Shown: positions 1 to 8,236 of the stretch, piece after piece
Numbering within the stretch: the stretch's first letter is position 1
Layout of the letters: each line of letters starts with the position of its first letter
Notes under the pieces: model-generated
The model's input: the letters and a program-made list of their open reading frames with translations, nothing else
What the model was told of the DNA's origin: nothing
The model's database searches: none
NCBI GenBank assembly: GCA_036652055.1
Contig: JAVVWP010000017.1
Span: 1 to 40,821, forward strand
DNA from: Fimenecus sp036652055
Lineage (GTDB): Bacteria > Bacillota > Clostridia > Oscillospirales > Acutalibacteraceae
DNA length: 40,821 nucleotides
Direction of reading: 5' to 3'
Translations under genes and position numbers: made by a program

Positions 1-11
1 CGGTCGACAGC

Positions 12-77
12 TTCCTCCAGAGGAAGCGGAAAGTTACTCCAGAGGGAGCGGAAAGTTACTCCAGAGGGAGCGGAAAG
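12..77. repeat. Three tandem 22-bp palindromic units
   Basis: Three head-to-tail 22-bp units lie at 12-33, 34-55 and 56-77. The second and third are identical. The first differs at a few bases, but the changes are compensatory, so each unit keeps a small inverted repeat (ctcc-agag-ggag, or cttcct-ccag-aggaag in the first). They sit beyond the terminator of the symporter gene, and the array may continue left of the window. This is like the short GC-rich intergenic repeats common in gut Clostridia; no function can be read from it. Confidence 0.8.
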
Positions 78-89
78 GCTAATTTAAAC

Positions 90-135
90 AAAACAAAAAC
101 GGATACAAGAAGTGATATTCTTGTATCCGTTTTAA
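90..135 (-). terminator. Intrinsic terminator of the symporter gene
   Basis: A perfect 16-bp stem (96-111 with 118-133) and a 6-nt loop lie just past the stop codon of the minus-strand symporter gene. Read on the minus strand, the stem is followed by a T-rich tract. Confidence 0.85.
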
Positions 136-144
136 TATTTATTT

Positions 145-1797
145 TTATGCGTTAGCTTTGCTTTCTTCCATTTCTGCCTCTAACTCTGCTTCTTTTTCCT
201 CACGGAATGCTTTTATCTTATCTTCATATTCATCTTCATTAAATCTATATTTATACATTGGAAGTGCTTGAAGAACAAGACCTATTGAACCGAGTATTGT
301 AAGCATAAAGAATATTGCATTAAGTGCAGGCAAATGATTGGTTAGCAAAATATCTCTTGTAAGCGTTCCTGCATCTTTAAGTGCTGTTAGCTGCGTTGAC
401 ATTGCGGTATAGCCAAACGCATTAACAATAACCATAACAATAAGGTTAAACCCTGCAATACCTATTTTATTAACAAGACTTCTAAATGAGAATACAGCAC
501 CCTCAAGCCTCTCACCAGATTCCATTTCAATAACATCTATCGTATCTGAGAATATGGCTGTCAAAAGAACTAAGCTCATTCCAACAGGGAAGTTTGTAAA
601 AAATCTAAGCAGGCAATATGCAACAAAGCCTATTCTTGCTGTTGTAAGATCGGTGCTTGTATATGGGAAAACATACATACAAATTATGAAAACAATTACA
701 TTCATAACTGCACAAATAAGTGACATTCTGATAAACAATGTCTTTTTATCCATCTTTTTTAAAAGTGGCGGTACAATAGCCATTGAAAGCATATATGAAA
801 TTCCGCTTGAAATGCTAAGGATTGGGAATAACAAACCTTCTTCTGTAAAGTTTGGATTAAAGTTAAGAGTGTCTGCAAACCACTGATTGAGTGCAGGGAA
901 ATTGAATATTCCGTAGCAGTTCCATTTTGCAAAGAACATTAAGAACATTGAACCAAGATTTGTAATTGCTGAAAAAAGTGCAACCCAAATTAAGGTTTTC
1001 ATATTTTTATTTGCAAAAATGATTTTAAGTGATTTTTTGTATTTTATTGGCTTTGGCTTTATGTAGACCTTTTCTTTAACTCCGAAGAATGAAATAAAGA
1101 TTGGAATGCCCGCAAGAACTGCAAAAACGATTGATGCAACGAAAAAACCAATTCTTTTATCTTCAAAGCCATAAACTATTGGGAAGAAAATTATTGATGG
1201 CAAAATTGTTCCGATTGAGCCAAAAATATTACTAACTGAAATTGCCTTAACTCTTGTTTTGCTGTCAGGGAATGCAAGAGGTGTAAGACCTTGGTAAGGA
1301 ATGTCAACTGCTGTATAGAAAGTGTAGAATACTAAATATGCAAAAACAGCATACCAAAAGTTACCCGTGTTTACATCTGAACTCGTTCTGATAATATGGA
1401 AGTTATTTCCTATTGTTGCAAAGGTTGAAGCCATATCAATTTGAGAAATTGCAAATGTGCTTGAATTTTTGAAATCAACAGGAGCGAACAATAAAACCGT
1501 TCCAACCATCATTGGAATAACCATCCAAAGAAGATAAGGGCGACATTTGCCCCATTTGGTTCTTGTTTTATCAACAATTAACCCCATCATTGGATCATTA
1601 ACAGCATCCCAAATTTTTGTAATGGAAAGCACAAGCCCTGCACCAACCATACCAATTCCGAGATAGTCAGCTAAATAGACATTTAGAGCGTTACCAATAA
1701 CATTGATAATTGTTAAAAGCCCGAATGGTAACAAAGAGAACATTAGTATTTCTCTTGTGGTTGCATTTTTAAGGTCAATCTTTTTCATTTTTGACAA
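145..1797 (-). CDS. GPH-family sugar:cation symporter (MFS)
   Basis: Predicted inner-membrane transporter that would import a glycoside or sugar with Na+ or H+. The N-terminal half has the hallmark of the glycoside-pentoside-hexuronide family (MelB type): a first helix, then KIWDAVNDPMMG and a conserved KTRTKWGKCRPY loop at about residues 61-87. About twelve hydrophobic segments follow. At 550 aa it is longer than the usual 450-480 aa, with extra polar loops near residues 110-145 and 300-320 and an acidic, Lys/Glu-rich tail. I chose the TTG at 1797 because AGGGTGAG lies 5 nt upstream; the ATG three codons later has poorer spacing. No sugar hydrolase adjoins it, so the substrate is unknown. 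It is transcribed alone and ends at a strong terminator. Confidence 0.85.
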   Translation of the reverse strand: MSKMKKIDLKNATTREILMFSLLPFGLLTIINVIGNALNVYLADYLGIGMVGAGLVLSITKIWDAVNDPMMGLIVDKTRTKWGKCRPYLLWMVIPMMVGTVLLFAPVDFKNSSTFAISQIDMASTFATIGNNFHIIRTSSDVNTGNFWYAVFAYLVFYTFYTAVDIPYQGLTPLAFPDSKTRVKAISVSNIFGSIGTILPSIIFFPIVYGFEDKRIGFFVASIVFAVLAGIPIFISFFGVKEKVYIKPKPIKYKKSLKIIFANKNMKTLIWVALFSAITNLGSMFLMFFAKWNCYGIFNFPALNQWFADTLNFNPNFTEEGLLFPILSISSGISYMLSMAIVPPLLKKMDKKTLFIRMSLICAVMNVIVFIICMYVFPYTSTDLTTARIGFVAYCLLRFFTNFPVGMSLVLLTAIFSDTIDVIEMESGERLEGAVFSFRSLVNKIGIAGFNLIVMVIVNAFGYTAMSTQLTALKDAGTLTRDILLTNHLPALNAIFFMLTILGSIGLVLQALPMYKYRFNEDEYEDKIKAFREEKEAELEAEMEESKANA

Positions 1798-1928
1798 TAC
1801 ATCTCACCCTTTTTTTAAAATTTATACTCACTAATATTAGCACAATAAATAAAAAATGCAATCCAATTTTGGCAGGGATTGGGTTTTTCTATGTATTGTA
1901 CTAAATTGCATTATGATATTTGTTGATG

Positions 1929-1957
1929 TTGACTATGCAATTCAAATGTATTAGAAT
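1929..1957 (+). promoter_or_regulatory. Sigma-A promoter of prmA
   Basis: TTGACT (1929-1934), a 17-nt spacer and TAGAAT (1952-1957) lie 30 nt before the start codon. An SD sequence, taggagaa, follows at 1971-1978. The rest of the 1798-1986 gap holds the less clear divergent promoter of the symporter. Confidence 0.75.
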
Positions 1958-1986
1958 ATATAAAAACATATTAGGAGAATTATAAA

Positions 1987-2919
1987 ATGGAATGGGTAGA
2001 ACTTTCAATTGAACTTAATGCAAAAGACCTTGATACGGCAACTGCTATTGCTAATATGGCTGTGCCTTATGGATTTTATGTAGAAGATTATAGAACTTTA
2101 GAACAAGAAACATGGGAAATCGCTAATATTGATTTGATTGATGAAGAGCTTCTTAATAAAGACAGGACAAAAGGAATTATTCATATTTATATTGCTCCGT
2201 CTGAAAATCCTAATGAGGCAGTGTCTTTTTTAACTGAACAGCTTAATCGTGAGGGCATTGAACATAATATCGTGAAAAGCGTATGTAAGAATGAAGATTG
2301 GGAAAATAACTGGAAAGAGTTTTTTAAGCCTCTCAAAATCGGCAATAAGATTTTAATAAGACCTCTTTGGATTGATGATTACGAAAATGACGATAATAGA
2401 AAAGTTTTGAGCATTGAGCCAGGGCTTGCCTTTGGAACAGGCACTCACAACACCACAAGGCTTTGTATTGAAACTCTTGAGAGATATGTTACTAAAAATT
2501 CAACTGTGCTTGACACAGGCTGTGGTAGCGGTATTTTAGGAATTTCAGCACTTTTAATGGGTGCTAAGTCTTCAGTTGGCGTTGACATTGATGAGTTGGC
2601 TGTCAAAACTGCAATAGAAAACGGTAGGCAAAACGGATTTTGCGAACCTCAATATAAAATATTAGAGGGAAATCTCACCGACAAGGTTAGCGGAAAATTT
2701 GATATAATTGTTGCTAATATTGTAGCTGACATTATTATGCTTTTTACAAAAGATGTAGGTCAGTTTATGAATGATGATGCTGTTTTTATCACTTCAGGTA
2801 TTATTTCTATGCGTGAAGATGAGGTTGTTAATTCATTTGCTGAAAATGGATTTGAAATAATCGAAAGAAATGCCGATGAAGATTGGCTTTGTTTTGTGTG
2901 CAAAAAGAAAAAAGACTGA
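1987..2919 (+). CDS. prmA: Ribosomal protein L11 methyltransferase
   Basis: SAM-dependent methyltransferase that modifies amino groups of ribosomal protein L11. The 310-aa length is normal. The N-terminal ~125 residues form the substrate-recognition part. The catalytic domain begins with the family signature IEPGLAFGTGTHNTT (about residues 143-157). It is followed by SAM motif I (VLDTGCGSGILGI, about 175-187), the acidic motif II (GVDIDE) and the ANIVAD motif near residue 245, equivalent to the NPPY-type motif. ATG at 1987 follows a good SD (aggaga). It appears to be monocistronic, with its own promoter and a downstream hairpin. Its substrate gene rplK lies in the same window at 14998-15423. 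Confidence 0.95.
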   Translation: MEWVELSIELNAKDLDTATAIANMAVPYGFYVEDYRTLEQETWEIANIDLIDEELLNKDRTKGIIHIYIAPSENPNEAVSFLTEQLNREGIEHNIVKSVCKNEDWENNWKEFFKPLKIGNKILIRPLWIDDYENDDNRKVLSIEPGLAFGTGTHNTTRLCIETLERYVTKNSTVLDTGCGSGILGISALLMGAKSSVGVDIDELAVKTAIENGRQNGFCEPQYKILEGNLTDKVSGKFDIIVANIVADIIMLFTKDVGQFMNDDAVFITSGIISMREDEVVNSFAENGFEIIERNADEDWLCFVCKKKKD

Positions 2920-2947
2920 CTTTCTAAAGTTAATATAAAATAATAAC

Positions 2948-2974
2948 AGCCGAACGATAAATTACCGTTCGGCT
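2948..2974. terminator. Hairpin between convergent prmA and the wall-protein gene
   Basis: A 9-bp perfect stem (agccgaacg at 2948-2956 pairing with cgttcggct at 2966-2974) lies between the convergent genes. T-rich DNA flanks it, more clearly on the minus-strand exit side. It probably works in both directions. Confidence 0.65.
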
Positions 2975-3019
2975 TTAAGTCACAAGAATTAAAAATATTA
3001 GATTGGATATTTAGAAATA

Positions 3020-4273
3020 TTATAATACATAGATTACAACATCTCTTGCACCCCACTGCCTGCATTGTGCATTTGAACTCATAAATAAATCCACAGTGAA
3101 TTTACCTTGATGAACAAATCCGCCTGTATCAGCAGCAATTGCATATCCATAAACTGTTCCATCTGTTGAAACAATAAACAGCTCTGTTCCATATGGGAAC
3201 TGGTTTGGATTGACAGCTACATGCCCCGGTTTAACAGTTCGCCCGCTTGCAGTTTTCGCACCCGGTCTTGCTGAATAAGCGGCAGCCTTACCTGTAACCA
3301 CTCTTTTATAATTTTTTGGCACTCCATTTTCAAGAACAAGTGATTGTGGTGCTGTAAGCTCTGAAATTGGCGTTCCACTATTTTTGAATGCTGCAATACT
3401 GACTATCTTTTGCTTAGTGCCAACAGTCGTTATTTGAGGAACTGCCTCTTTGACAATGTTTTGTGATAGAACTGTTGACAAGCTGTATTCGCCATTAACA
3501 ATTTTATCGTTATAAACAACATCTTTTGTTCCGTTAACGCCGTTTTGCGTAACACGATTATCGCCAACGAACATTTCAGCAGATTTAACCGTCTGCTTTT
3601 CGTATGCGATGCTTTCTACTGCTTGTCTTTGTTTGTATTCAACTCTGAAAACATTGATTGCAAGTCCCTCAGAAAGTGGCGATGCCATTTCAGGTGAAAC
3701 TTCATCATTTTCAGAAAGAACTATTCCTGCACTTTTAAGTGCGTCAGAAACTGTTCCCTCACCTATTGTAAGGTCTTGTTTTATTCCGTCAGCCGTAACA
3801 GATACATTAAATGAATTAACTAAGCGAATTTCCATTCCCTCGCTAACTACTGTATCAAGCGGAACTGTCAACAATTGTTTTTCTAAGATAGTAACTCCAA
3901 GTTTTTCTAAAAGTGAACTAACCTTACCCGCAAATAAAAGCTCACTAACCGTGCCATCAATGTTTGTAAACTTGATATTAGCTGCACGATAAATTCTTAT
4001 TATACTATCACTGCCGACTGTAAAATCCTTTAGGTCTAAAGCATCATTTTCAGAAATGCTTATACCTGCTTTTTTAACAATTTCGAGTGCATCTGACTTT
4101 GATGTTTCTACTCTTGTTATTTCCGAAGTATCATACACATCGACATTGTATGATTTCGGGGCGGCAGCAAATGCTGTTCCTGCACACAAAATAGCAAATG
4201 CTACTATGAGCGCTGCAACCTTATAAAAGATTGCACCTGGCATTTTAGCGTACCTTTTTAACTCTGTTATCAT
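3020..4273 (-). CDS. Secreted G5/3D-domain cell-wall protein (YabE-like)
   Basis: Predicted exported wall-active protein of the YabE/Rpf-like group, probably a peptidoglycan lytic enzyme. A signal anchor lies at about residues 15-38, ending AGTAFAAA. Ubiquitin-like DUF348 repeats follow (about 44-90, 95-145, 150-200), then a G5 domain (about 205-290). A C-terminal 3D domain (about 325-418) has the diagnostic AADTGGFVHQGKFTVDLF stretch; the Asp residues give the domain its name. ATG codons lie at 4276 and 4273. The SD AAAGGAG is 4 nt before the first and 7 before the second, so I prefer 4273. A consensus promoter lies about 155 nt upstream. In Bacillus such proteins serve cell-wall turnover and resuscitation; that role here is inference. 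Confidence 0.85.
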   Translation of the reverse strand: MITELKRYAKMPGAIFYKVAALIVAFAILCAGTAFAAAPKSYNVDVYDTSEITRVETSKSDALEIVKKAGISISENDALDLKDFTVGSDSIIRIYRAANIKFTNIDGTVSELLFAGKVSSLLEKLGVTILEKQLLTVPLDTVVSEGMEIRLVNSFNVSVTADGIKQDLTIGEGTVSDALKSAGIVLSENDEVSPEMASPLSEGLAINVFRVEYKQRQAVESIAYEKQTVKSAEMFVGDNRVTQNGVNGTKDVVYNDKIVNGEYSLSTVLSQNIVKEAVPQITTVGTKQKIVSIAAFKNSGTPISELTAPQSLVLENGVPKNYKRVVTGKAAAYSARPGAKTASGRTVKPGHVAVNPNQFPYGTELFIVSTDGTVYGYAIAADTGGFVHQGKFTVDLFMSSNAQCRQWGARDVVIYVL

Positions 4274-4276
4274 CAT

Positions 4277-4428
4277 TCTGCTCCTTTAACTCATACCTCT
4301 TTTTGTTTTCATATGAGGCTGATGGACACACGAGATGTTGCATAATACAAGATAATCCGTAATCTACCTTTGTCAGTTGAACTTCATCTTCGAGCGTCTC
4401 GGCGTTATCATCGCTTGTGACGGTTGTC
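4277..4428 (-). other. Long untranslated leader of the wall-protein gene
   Basis: The promoter at 4429-4457 implies a leader of about 145 nt. It could fold, but I could not match it to a known riboswitch class. c-di-AMP (ydaO) elements often precede wall-protein genes of this type, yet the conserved blocks are not convincingly present. An open frame across 4245-4493 starts upstream of the promoter and has no usable SD, so it is probably not a gene. Confidence 0.35.
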
Positions 4429-4457
4429 ATTATATTTCTGTCTATGCTAAATGTCAA
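4429..4457 (-). promoter_or_regulatory. Perfect sigma-A promoter of the wall-protein gene
   Basis: On the minus strand TTGACA (4457-4452), exactly 17 nt and TATAAT (4434-4429) form a full-consensus promoter pointing at the G5/3D gene. Confidence 0.85.
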
Positions 4458-4493
4458 ATTTTTTGAAATGAGTTTTTTGTTTAAATTGCACAA

Positions 4494-4927
4494 ACGATAT
4501 TACTAAATATTGTCAATTAGTCGCTAATCAACAGTTTTTTTTAGGTTATTAATTTCTATATTGGGTGAATATTTGTGAAAAACCTAAAAATATCACTTTT
4601 CGGATTTTAAGCATATTTTGCGTGAAAAATGGCTGTTTTTAGTAAAAATCCAACTATTCTATATACATTATACGCAGATTTATCAATTATATTCCAATTT
4701 ATGTGATTTTTAGTAAATTAAAGCATTAAAATTTGAAAATCCATCTTTAAAATGAAGTAGACGCCCCACTTTTATATGTTTTGTAAGGCTGTTATAATGC
4801 TAATAATGGGATTACAATGTTTTTGTGGAAATTAAGGTAATTTTATGGTACAATTTTATAAAGAAAAGGTTAAAAGTTTTATCGAAAAATATTATATATA
4901 TAATAGTATACGAATTTGAGGAGAAAA
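4494..4927. other. AT-rich divergent intergenic region
   Basis: About 430 bp with no supported gene. It separates the minus-strand wall-protein gene from the plus-strand pseudouridine synthase. It holds a short palindrome attag-tcg-ctaat near 4513-4525. Candidate plus-strand -10 boxes are tataat at 4793-4798 and 4899-4904, both with weak -35 partners. Confidence 0.5.
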
Positions 4928-5890
4928 ATGAAAAGCTTTACAATATCTAAAAACGATTCTGACCAACGACTTGATAAGTTTATTACTAAGTCTGTTCCTG
5001 CACTTCCAAAGTCACTTTTGTATAAGTATATTAGGACAAAGAGAATTAAAATCAATAATAAAAAGGCTGAAATCAGCACAAGGCTCAATGTTGGTGATAT
5101 TGTCGATATGTATCTTAATGATGAGTTTTTTGTCAAAGTCGAAACGCAATATGAATTTATGAAAGCCTCAAAAAATATTTCTATTATCTATGAAGACGAT
5201 AACATTCTACTTCTTGACAAAAATCCTGGCGTTCTTTGCCACCCTGACGATATTGAATATATTGACACCTTGATTGGTCGTGTTCAACGCTATTTATATG
5301 AAAAGGGAGAATATAACCCTGACGATGAAAACTCTTTTACGCCCTCTCTTGTTAATCGTATTGACCGCAACACGGGCGGAATTGTTATTGCCGCTAAAAA
5401 TGCTGAAAGCCTTAGAATATTAAACCAAAAAATGAAAGACCGTGAACTTCACAAATTTTACCTTTGTGTAGTTCACGGTGAAATGAAAAATGATTATGGA
5501 ATTTTAGATGATTTTCTTCTAAAAGACGAAAATCGGAATATGGTGAAGATTTTTAAAAATCAGATTACCGGCTCAAAATCTATCAAAACCAAATATAATG
5601 TGATTGCACGAAAAAACGGTTTAAGCCTTGTCGAGGTTGAATTGCTTACTGGTAGAACTCATCAAATCAGGGCACATTTTGCATTTATTGGTCATCCCCT
5701 TTTGGGCGATGGCAAGTATGGAAGCAATGAGCAAAACAAAAAATATGGATATAAAAAGCAGTTTTTATATTCTTATAAATTGATTTTTGACTTCAAAACA
5801 GATGCAGGAATTCTTAACTATTTGAATGAAAAGACCTTTTCTGCTGATGATGTGTGGTTCAAAAATGAGTTCTTAAATGGTCAACTTTAA
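4928..5890 (+). CDS. RluA-family 23S rRNA/tRNA pseudouridine synthase
   Basis: Converts specific uridines in structured RNA to pseudouridine. An S4-type RNA-binding domain fills residues 1-65 (DQRLDKFI, then KTKRIKINNKKA-type residues). The catalytic domain follows, with the RluA motif as NRIDRNTGG, so the catalytic Asp is D146; the more usual form is RLDxxTSG. The C-terminal GRTHQIRAH motif is also present (about 243-251). Length (320 aa) is normal. ATG 4928 has GAGGAG 4 nt upstream; an in-frame TTG at 4916 overlaps that SD and is rejected. The exact target site (RluC, RluD or another type) cannot be told from sequence. No operon partner: the next gene has its own promoter. Confidence 0.9.
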   Translation: MKSFTISKNDSDQRLDKFITKSVPALPKSLLYKYIRTKRIKINNKKAEISTRLNVGDIVDMYLNDEFFVKVETQYEFMKASKNISIIYEDDNILLLDKNPGVLCHPDDIEYIDTLIGRVQRYLYEKGEYNPDDENSFTPSLVNRIDRNTGGIVIAAKNAESLRILNQKMKDRELHKFYLCVVHGEMKNDYGILDDFLLKDENRNMVKIFKNQITGSKSIKTKYNVIARKNGLSLVEVELLTGRTHQIRAHFAFIGHPLLGDGKYGSNEQNKKYGYKKQFLYSYKLIFDFKTDAGILNYLNEKTFSADDVWFKNEFLNGQL

Positions 5891-5929
5891 TAAAAATTAT
5901 GAACTTTGTGTAAATGAAATGTTTATTTC

Positions 5930-5958
5930 TTGACAAATTGTTTGAAAGTGTCTATTAT
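5930..5958 (+). promoter_or_regulatory. Sigma-A promoter of the hydrolase gene
   Basis: TTGACA (5930-5935), a 17-nt spacer and TATTAT (5953-5958) lie about 35 nt before the start codon at 5994. Confidence 0.75.
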
Positions 5959-5993
5959 ATAATCATTAACTAAAAAGGACTTGGTTTGACTTA

Positions 5994-6821
5994 ATGATTA
6001 TTTCACACAATTGTACCCTTTTGAGCGAAGATATGCCTTGGCTGGTTCTTATTCACGGATTTGGCGGAACTGAAAAAATGTGGCATCATCAAATTGACGA
6101 TTTCAAAGATACTCATAATCTTTTGGTTTTAGAGCTTCCCGGTCACGGCAGTTCGCCTATCGGAATAGGTGCTTATAAAGGCGCTGGCTTTGACGAAGTT
6201 GCAAAATCAATTATTGACCTTCTAATACAAAAAAATATTAAAAAAGCTGATTTCATTTGCGTTTCGCTCGGAAGCCTTATTATGGCATCTATAATTTCTT
6301 CTCGCAAGGATTTGGTTAATTCGGTTGTTCTGTGCGGTGCGGTTTTTGGAATGACAAGCTTTTCTAAAATAATCTATAAAACTGGTTCGTGCTTTATTCA
6401 CATTTTGCCTTTTATGTTTTCTGTAAAGCTTCTTTCTAAAGTTTTAATGCCAAAAGAAACTCACAAAATTTCAAGGAAGTTCTTAGTCGAAGAATGTCAA
6501 AAGTTAGGACGAGCTGAGTTTATTAAATGGTATTCTTTAACGAGCAAAGAACTTTATAGCCTTCATAATATACTTGGTTTGTTTGGAAATATTAAAAATC
6601 TCGTGATTATGGGGCGTGAAGATTATATCTTTTTAGCACCTGCTAAAAAAGCGGCTCGAAAGCTCTGCGGAGCTTTAAATCTTCACATTATTGAAGATTG
6701 CGGTCATGTTTGCAGCCTTCAAAAGTGGCGTGAATTTGACTTTATTGTCAATAAGTTTTTAACCTATGCTGATGAAATTCCCGAGCCTTTGAAACCAGCA
6801 GCAATAAATGAAATTGAATAA
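5994..6821 (+). CDS. Alpha/beta-hydrolase fold protein
   Basis: Cytoplasmic hydrolase of unknown substrate. It has the canonical fold: an oxyanion-region HGFGG motif (residues 21-25), an LPGHG turn (48-52), and a nucleophile elbow CVSLG with the probable catalytic Ser91 (Cys replaces the first Gly of GxSxG). The acid is probably Asp210 in GREDYIF, and the base His238 in DCGHVC. The 275-aa length suits the esterase/lipase and MenH-like group. ATG 5994 has no strong SD; the nearest purine stretch (aaaaagga) is about 16 nt upstream, so translation may be weak. It has its own promoter and shares a convergent terminator with rnhA. Confidence 0.8.
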   Translation: MIISHNCTLLSEDMPWLVLIHGFGGTEKMWHHQIDDFKDTHNLLVLELPGHGSSPIGIGAYKGAGFDEVAKSIIDLLIQKNIKKADFICVSLGSLIMASIISSRKDLVNSVVLCGAVFGMTSFSKIIYKTGSCFIHILPFMFSVKLLSKVLMPKETHKISRKFLVEECQKLGRAEFIKWYSLTSKELYSLHNILGLFGNIKNLVIMGREDYIFLAPAKKAARKLCGALNLHIIEDCGHVCSLQKWREFDFIVNKFLTYADEIPEPLKPAAINEIE

Positions 6822-6826
6822 TTTGT

Positions 6827-6889
6827 AAAAAACAATAAAAAGAACATTCTGATTTTATTTAAGAGCCGGAGTGCTCTTTTTATTGTTTT
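6827..6889. terminator. Bidirectional terminator between hydrolase gene and rnhA
   Basis: An A-rich arm (about 6829-6843, aacaataaaaag core) pairs with a T-rich arm (about 6875-6889, ctttttattgtt core), giving an about 15-bp stem. Inner GC-rich pairing (gagccggagtgctc) is possible. The right arm overlaps the last codons of rnhA, so one element serves both convergent genes. Confidence 0.7.
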
Positions 6890-7323
6890 GCTTTACCTGT
6901 TCTTGCCATCTTATCAACTTCATCATTTAATTTATCATCTGAATGTGCTTTAACTTTAACGAATTTTATTCCCATATTCTTTTTGTGCTTTTTTATAAAG
7001 ACTACATAATTCTGAAAACTATTATACAAAAGATGACGAGTTTTTAAGTTTTCTTCATGGGAAAATATCTCTAATCCACTCCAATCGTAATAAATCGTTA
7101 TTTTTGTAGCTCCTAACGAATGAGCAGCCTTAATTGCTGTTTTAACAGCAGTCATTTCTGCAATGTTTGAGCCACGATTTAACTCGGATTTAATCTGTTT
7201 TTTAAATGCAATACGCTGTGGCCGCTTAGCCCCTTCGAGGTAAATTAAAATTCCGCATCCTATGTAATTGCTTTTTGAATCATAACTGCCATCGACATAA
7301 ATAGTTGCTTTTAGTTTTGCCAT
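6880..7323 (-). CDS. rnhA: Ribonuclease HI
   Basis: Endonuclease that cuts RNA in RNA-DNA hybrids such as R-loops and primers. The 147-aa protein is a single RNase H domain. The metal-binding residues are visible as Asp11 (YVDGSYD), Glu56 (NIAEMTA), Asp80 (YYDWSG) and Asp137 (NDEVDKMA), with the conserved His127 in VKAHSDD. It lacks the N-terminal hybrid-binding module seen in many Firmicutes RNase H1 proteins. ATG 7323 follows a strong SD (aggagg, 5 nt away). A possible 59-aa ORF overlaps its start in another frame. A TTGACA-type promoter lies at 7628-7656. Confidence 0.93.
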   Translation of the reverse strand: MAKLKATIYVDGSYDSKSNYIGCGILIYLEGAKRPQRIAFKKQIKSELNRGSNIAEMTAVKTAIKAAHSLGATKITIYYDWSGLEIFSHEENLKTRHLLYNSFQNYVVFIKKHKKNMGIKFVKVKAHSDDKLNDEVDKMARTGKAKQ

Positions 7324-7459
7324 AATAACCTCCTAAATAAAAAGCAGGAGTACTATTGGCTTTTGTCCAATACATTGCACCGAATTTCATCATTTTAATA
7401 ATGATAACAAAAATCACAAGCAACGCCGCAGCCTTGAATATGAGTTGATGCTTCATCAT
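7280..7459 (-). CDS. Possible 59-aa membrane miniprotein overlapping rnhA
   Basis: An open frame from ATG 7459 to TGA 7280 encodes 59 aa. One strong hydrophobic segment (AALLVIFVIIIK, about residues 11-22) is followed by a polar tail. It overlaps the start of rnhA in a different frame by 44 nt, so the rnhA SD lies inside its coding sequence, an arrangement suited to translational coupling. Its own SD is weak (aaagaaag). I do not recognise the protein, and it may not be expressed. For: its position directly behind a promoter and the membrane-like composition. Against: the weak SD and short length. Confidence 0.35.
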   Translation of the reverse strand: MMKHQLIFKAAALLVIFVIIIKMMKFGAMYWTKANSTPAFYLGGYYGKTKSNYLCRWQL

Positions 7460-7764
7460 TTTTTTGTCTTTCTTTACATAGTTTTTACAGGCTATTCGGT
7501 CGCAAGTTTTCTGCTTTTCCTTTCATTTTATTCTGCATTGATTGTTGCAAAATTTGCTTTTTTAAATAAATATTTTCTACTAATGAACGCTCGATTTCTG
7601 AGCTTCACCTGATAACTATGCACAGTCAAGATAACATAAATGAACAATTTTGTCAAGTTTAATTCAGAATTAATTAGACCTTTTGCATAATTATTAATTA
7701 ATAAAAGCGTAAATAATATGCAAAATTATAAGGGTTGCTTTTATTGATAGATAGCAAATAAAAA
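7460..7764. other. Intergenic region between rnhA and rpsI
   Basis: AT-rich DNA with the minus-strand promoter of rnhA at 7628-7656 and a small hairpin, gctc-agaaatc-gagc on the minus strand, near 7590-7605. I see no further gene or RNA element. Confidence 0.5.
7628..7656 (-). promoter_or_regulatory. Probable promoter of the rnhA transcript
   Basis: Minus-strand TTGACA (7656-7651), a 17-nt spacer and TATCTT (7633-7628). It leaves a leader of about 160 nt before the possible miniprotein and 300 nt before rnhA. Confidence 0.6.
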
Positions 7765-7806
7765 AAGACTTGCTGCAAGGAATAACCCTTGTAAGCAAGC
7801 CTTTTG
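7765..7806 (-). terminator. Terminator of the rplM-rpsI operon
   Basis: aaaggcttgctta-caagg pairs imperfectly with ccttg-cagcaagtcttt on the minus strand, followed by TTTTTTTATTTG. It lies 14 nt past the rpsI stop codon. Confidence 0.8.
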
Positions 7807-7819
7807 TTTGATAAAATAA

Positions 7820-8218
7820 TTATCTTTTTGAGAACTGAGGAGCACGACGAGCGCCCTTTAAGCCGTATTTCTTTCTTTCCTTCATTCTTGGATCTCTTGT
7901 CAAGAAACCTGCTTTTTTGAGTGCTGGACGAAGATTTGCATCATATTGAAGAAGCGCACGAGAAACACCGTGACGGATAGCACCTGCTTGACCTGTAACT
8001 CCGCCGCCTGCAACATTACATACAATGTCAAACTTCTCAACAGTTTCTGTTAAAGCGAGAGGCTGACGAACGATAAGCTTTAATGTTTCAAGACCAAAAT
8101 AATCATCAATATCTCTTTTATTGATTGTGATTTTGCCAGTACCGGCATAAACACGAACTCTTGCTACTGATTTTTTTCTTCTGCCTGTACCATAGAAGTA
8201 TGGATTTGTTTCGTACAT
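7820..8218 (-). CDS. rpsI: 30S ribosomal protein S9
   Basis: Component of the 30S head whose C-terminal tail reaches the P-site tRNA. The protein is 132 aa, the usual size. It shows the N-terminal YGTGRRKKSVARVR motif, the central GGGVTGQAGAIRHG motif and the conserved basic C-terminus ending APQFSKR. It follows rplM by 18 nt in the standard rplM-rpsI operon and ends just before a strong intrinsic terminator. Confidence 0.98.
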   Translation of the reverse strand: MYETNPYFYGTGRRKKSVARVRVYAGTGKITINKRDIDDYFGLETLKLIVRQPLALTETVEKFDIVCNVAGGGVTGQAGAIRHGVSRALLQYDANLRPALKKAGFLTRDPRMKERKKYGLKGARRAPQFSKR

Positions 8219-8236
8219 TTTTATTGCCTCCCTTTC

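Noticed and set aside
1..77. CRISPR array
   Set aside because: The units are directly abutting, with no spacers between them.
554..886. Plus-strand frame inside the symporter gene
   Set aside because: Antisense shadow of a well-supported transporter; no SD or domain.
4245..4493. 82-aa minus-strand reading frame upstream of the G5/3D gene
   Set aside because: It begins upstream of a perfect promoter, has no SD and overlaps the next gene; its composition does not look like protein.
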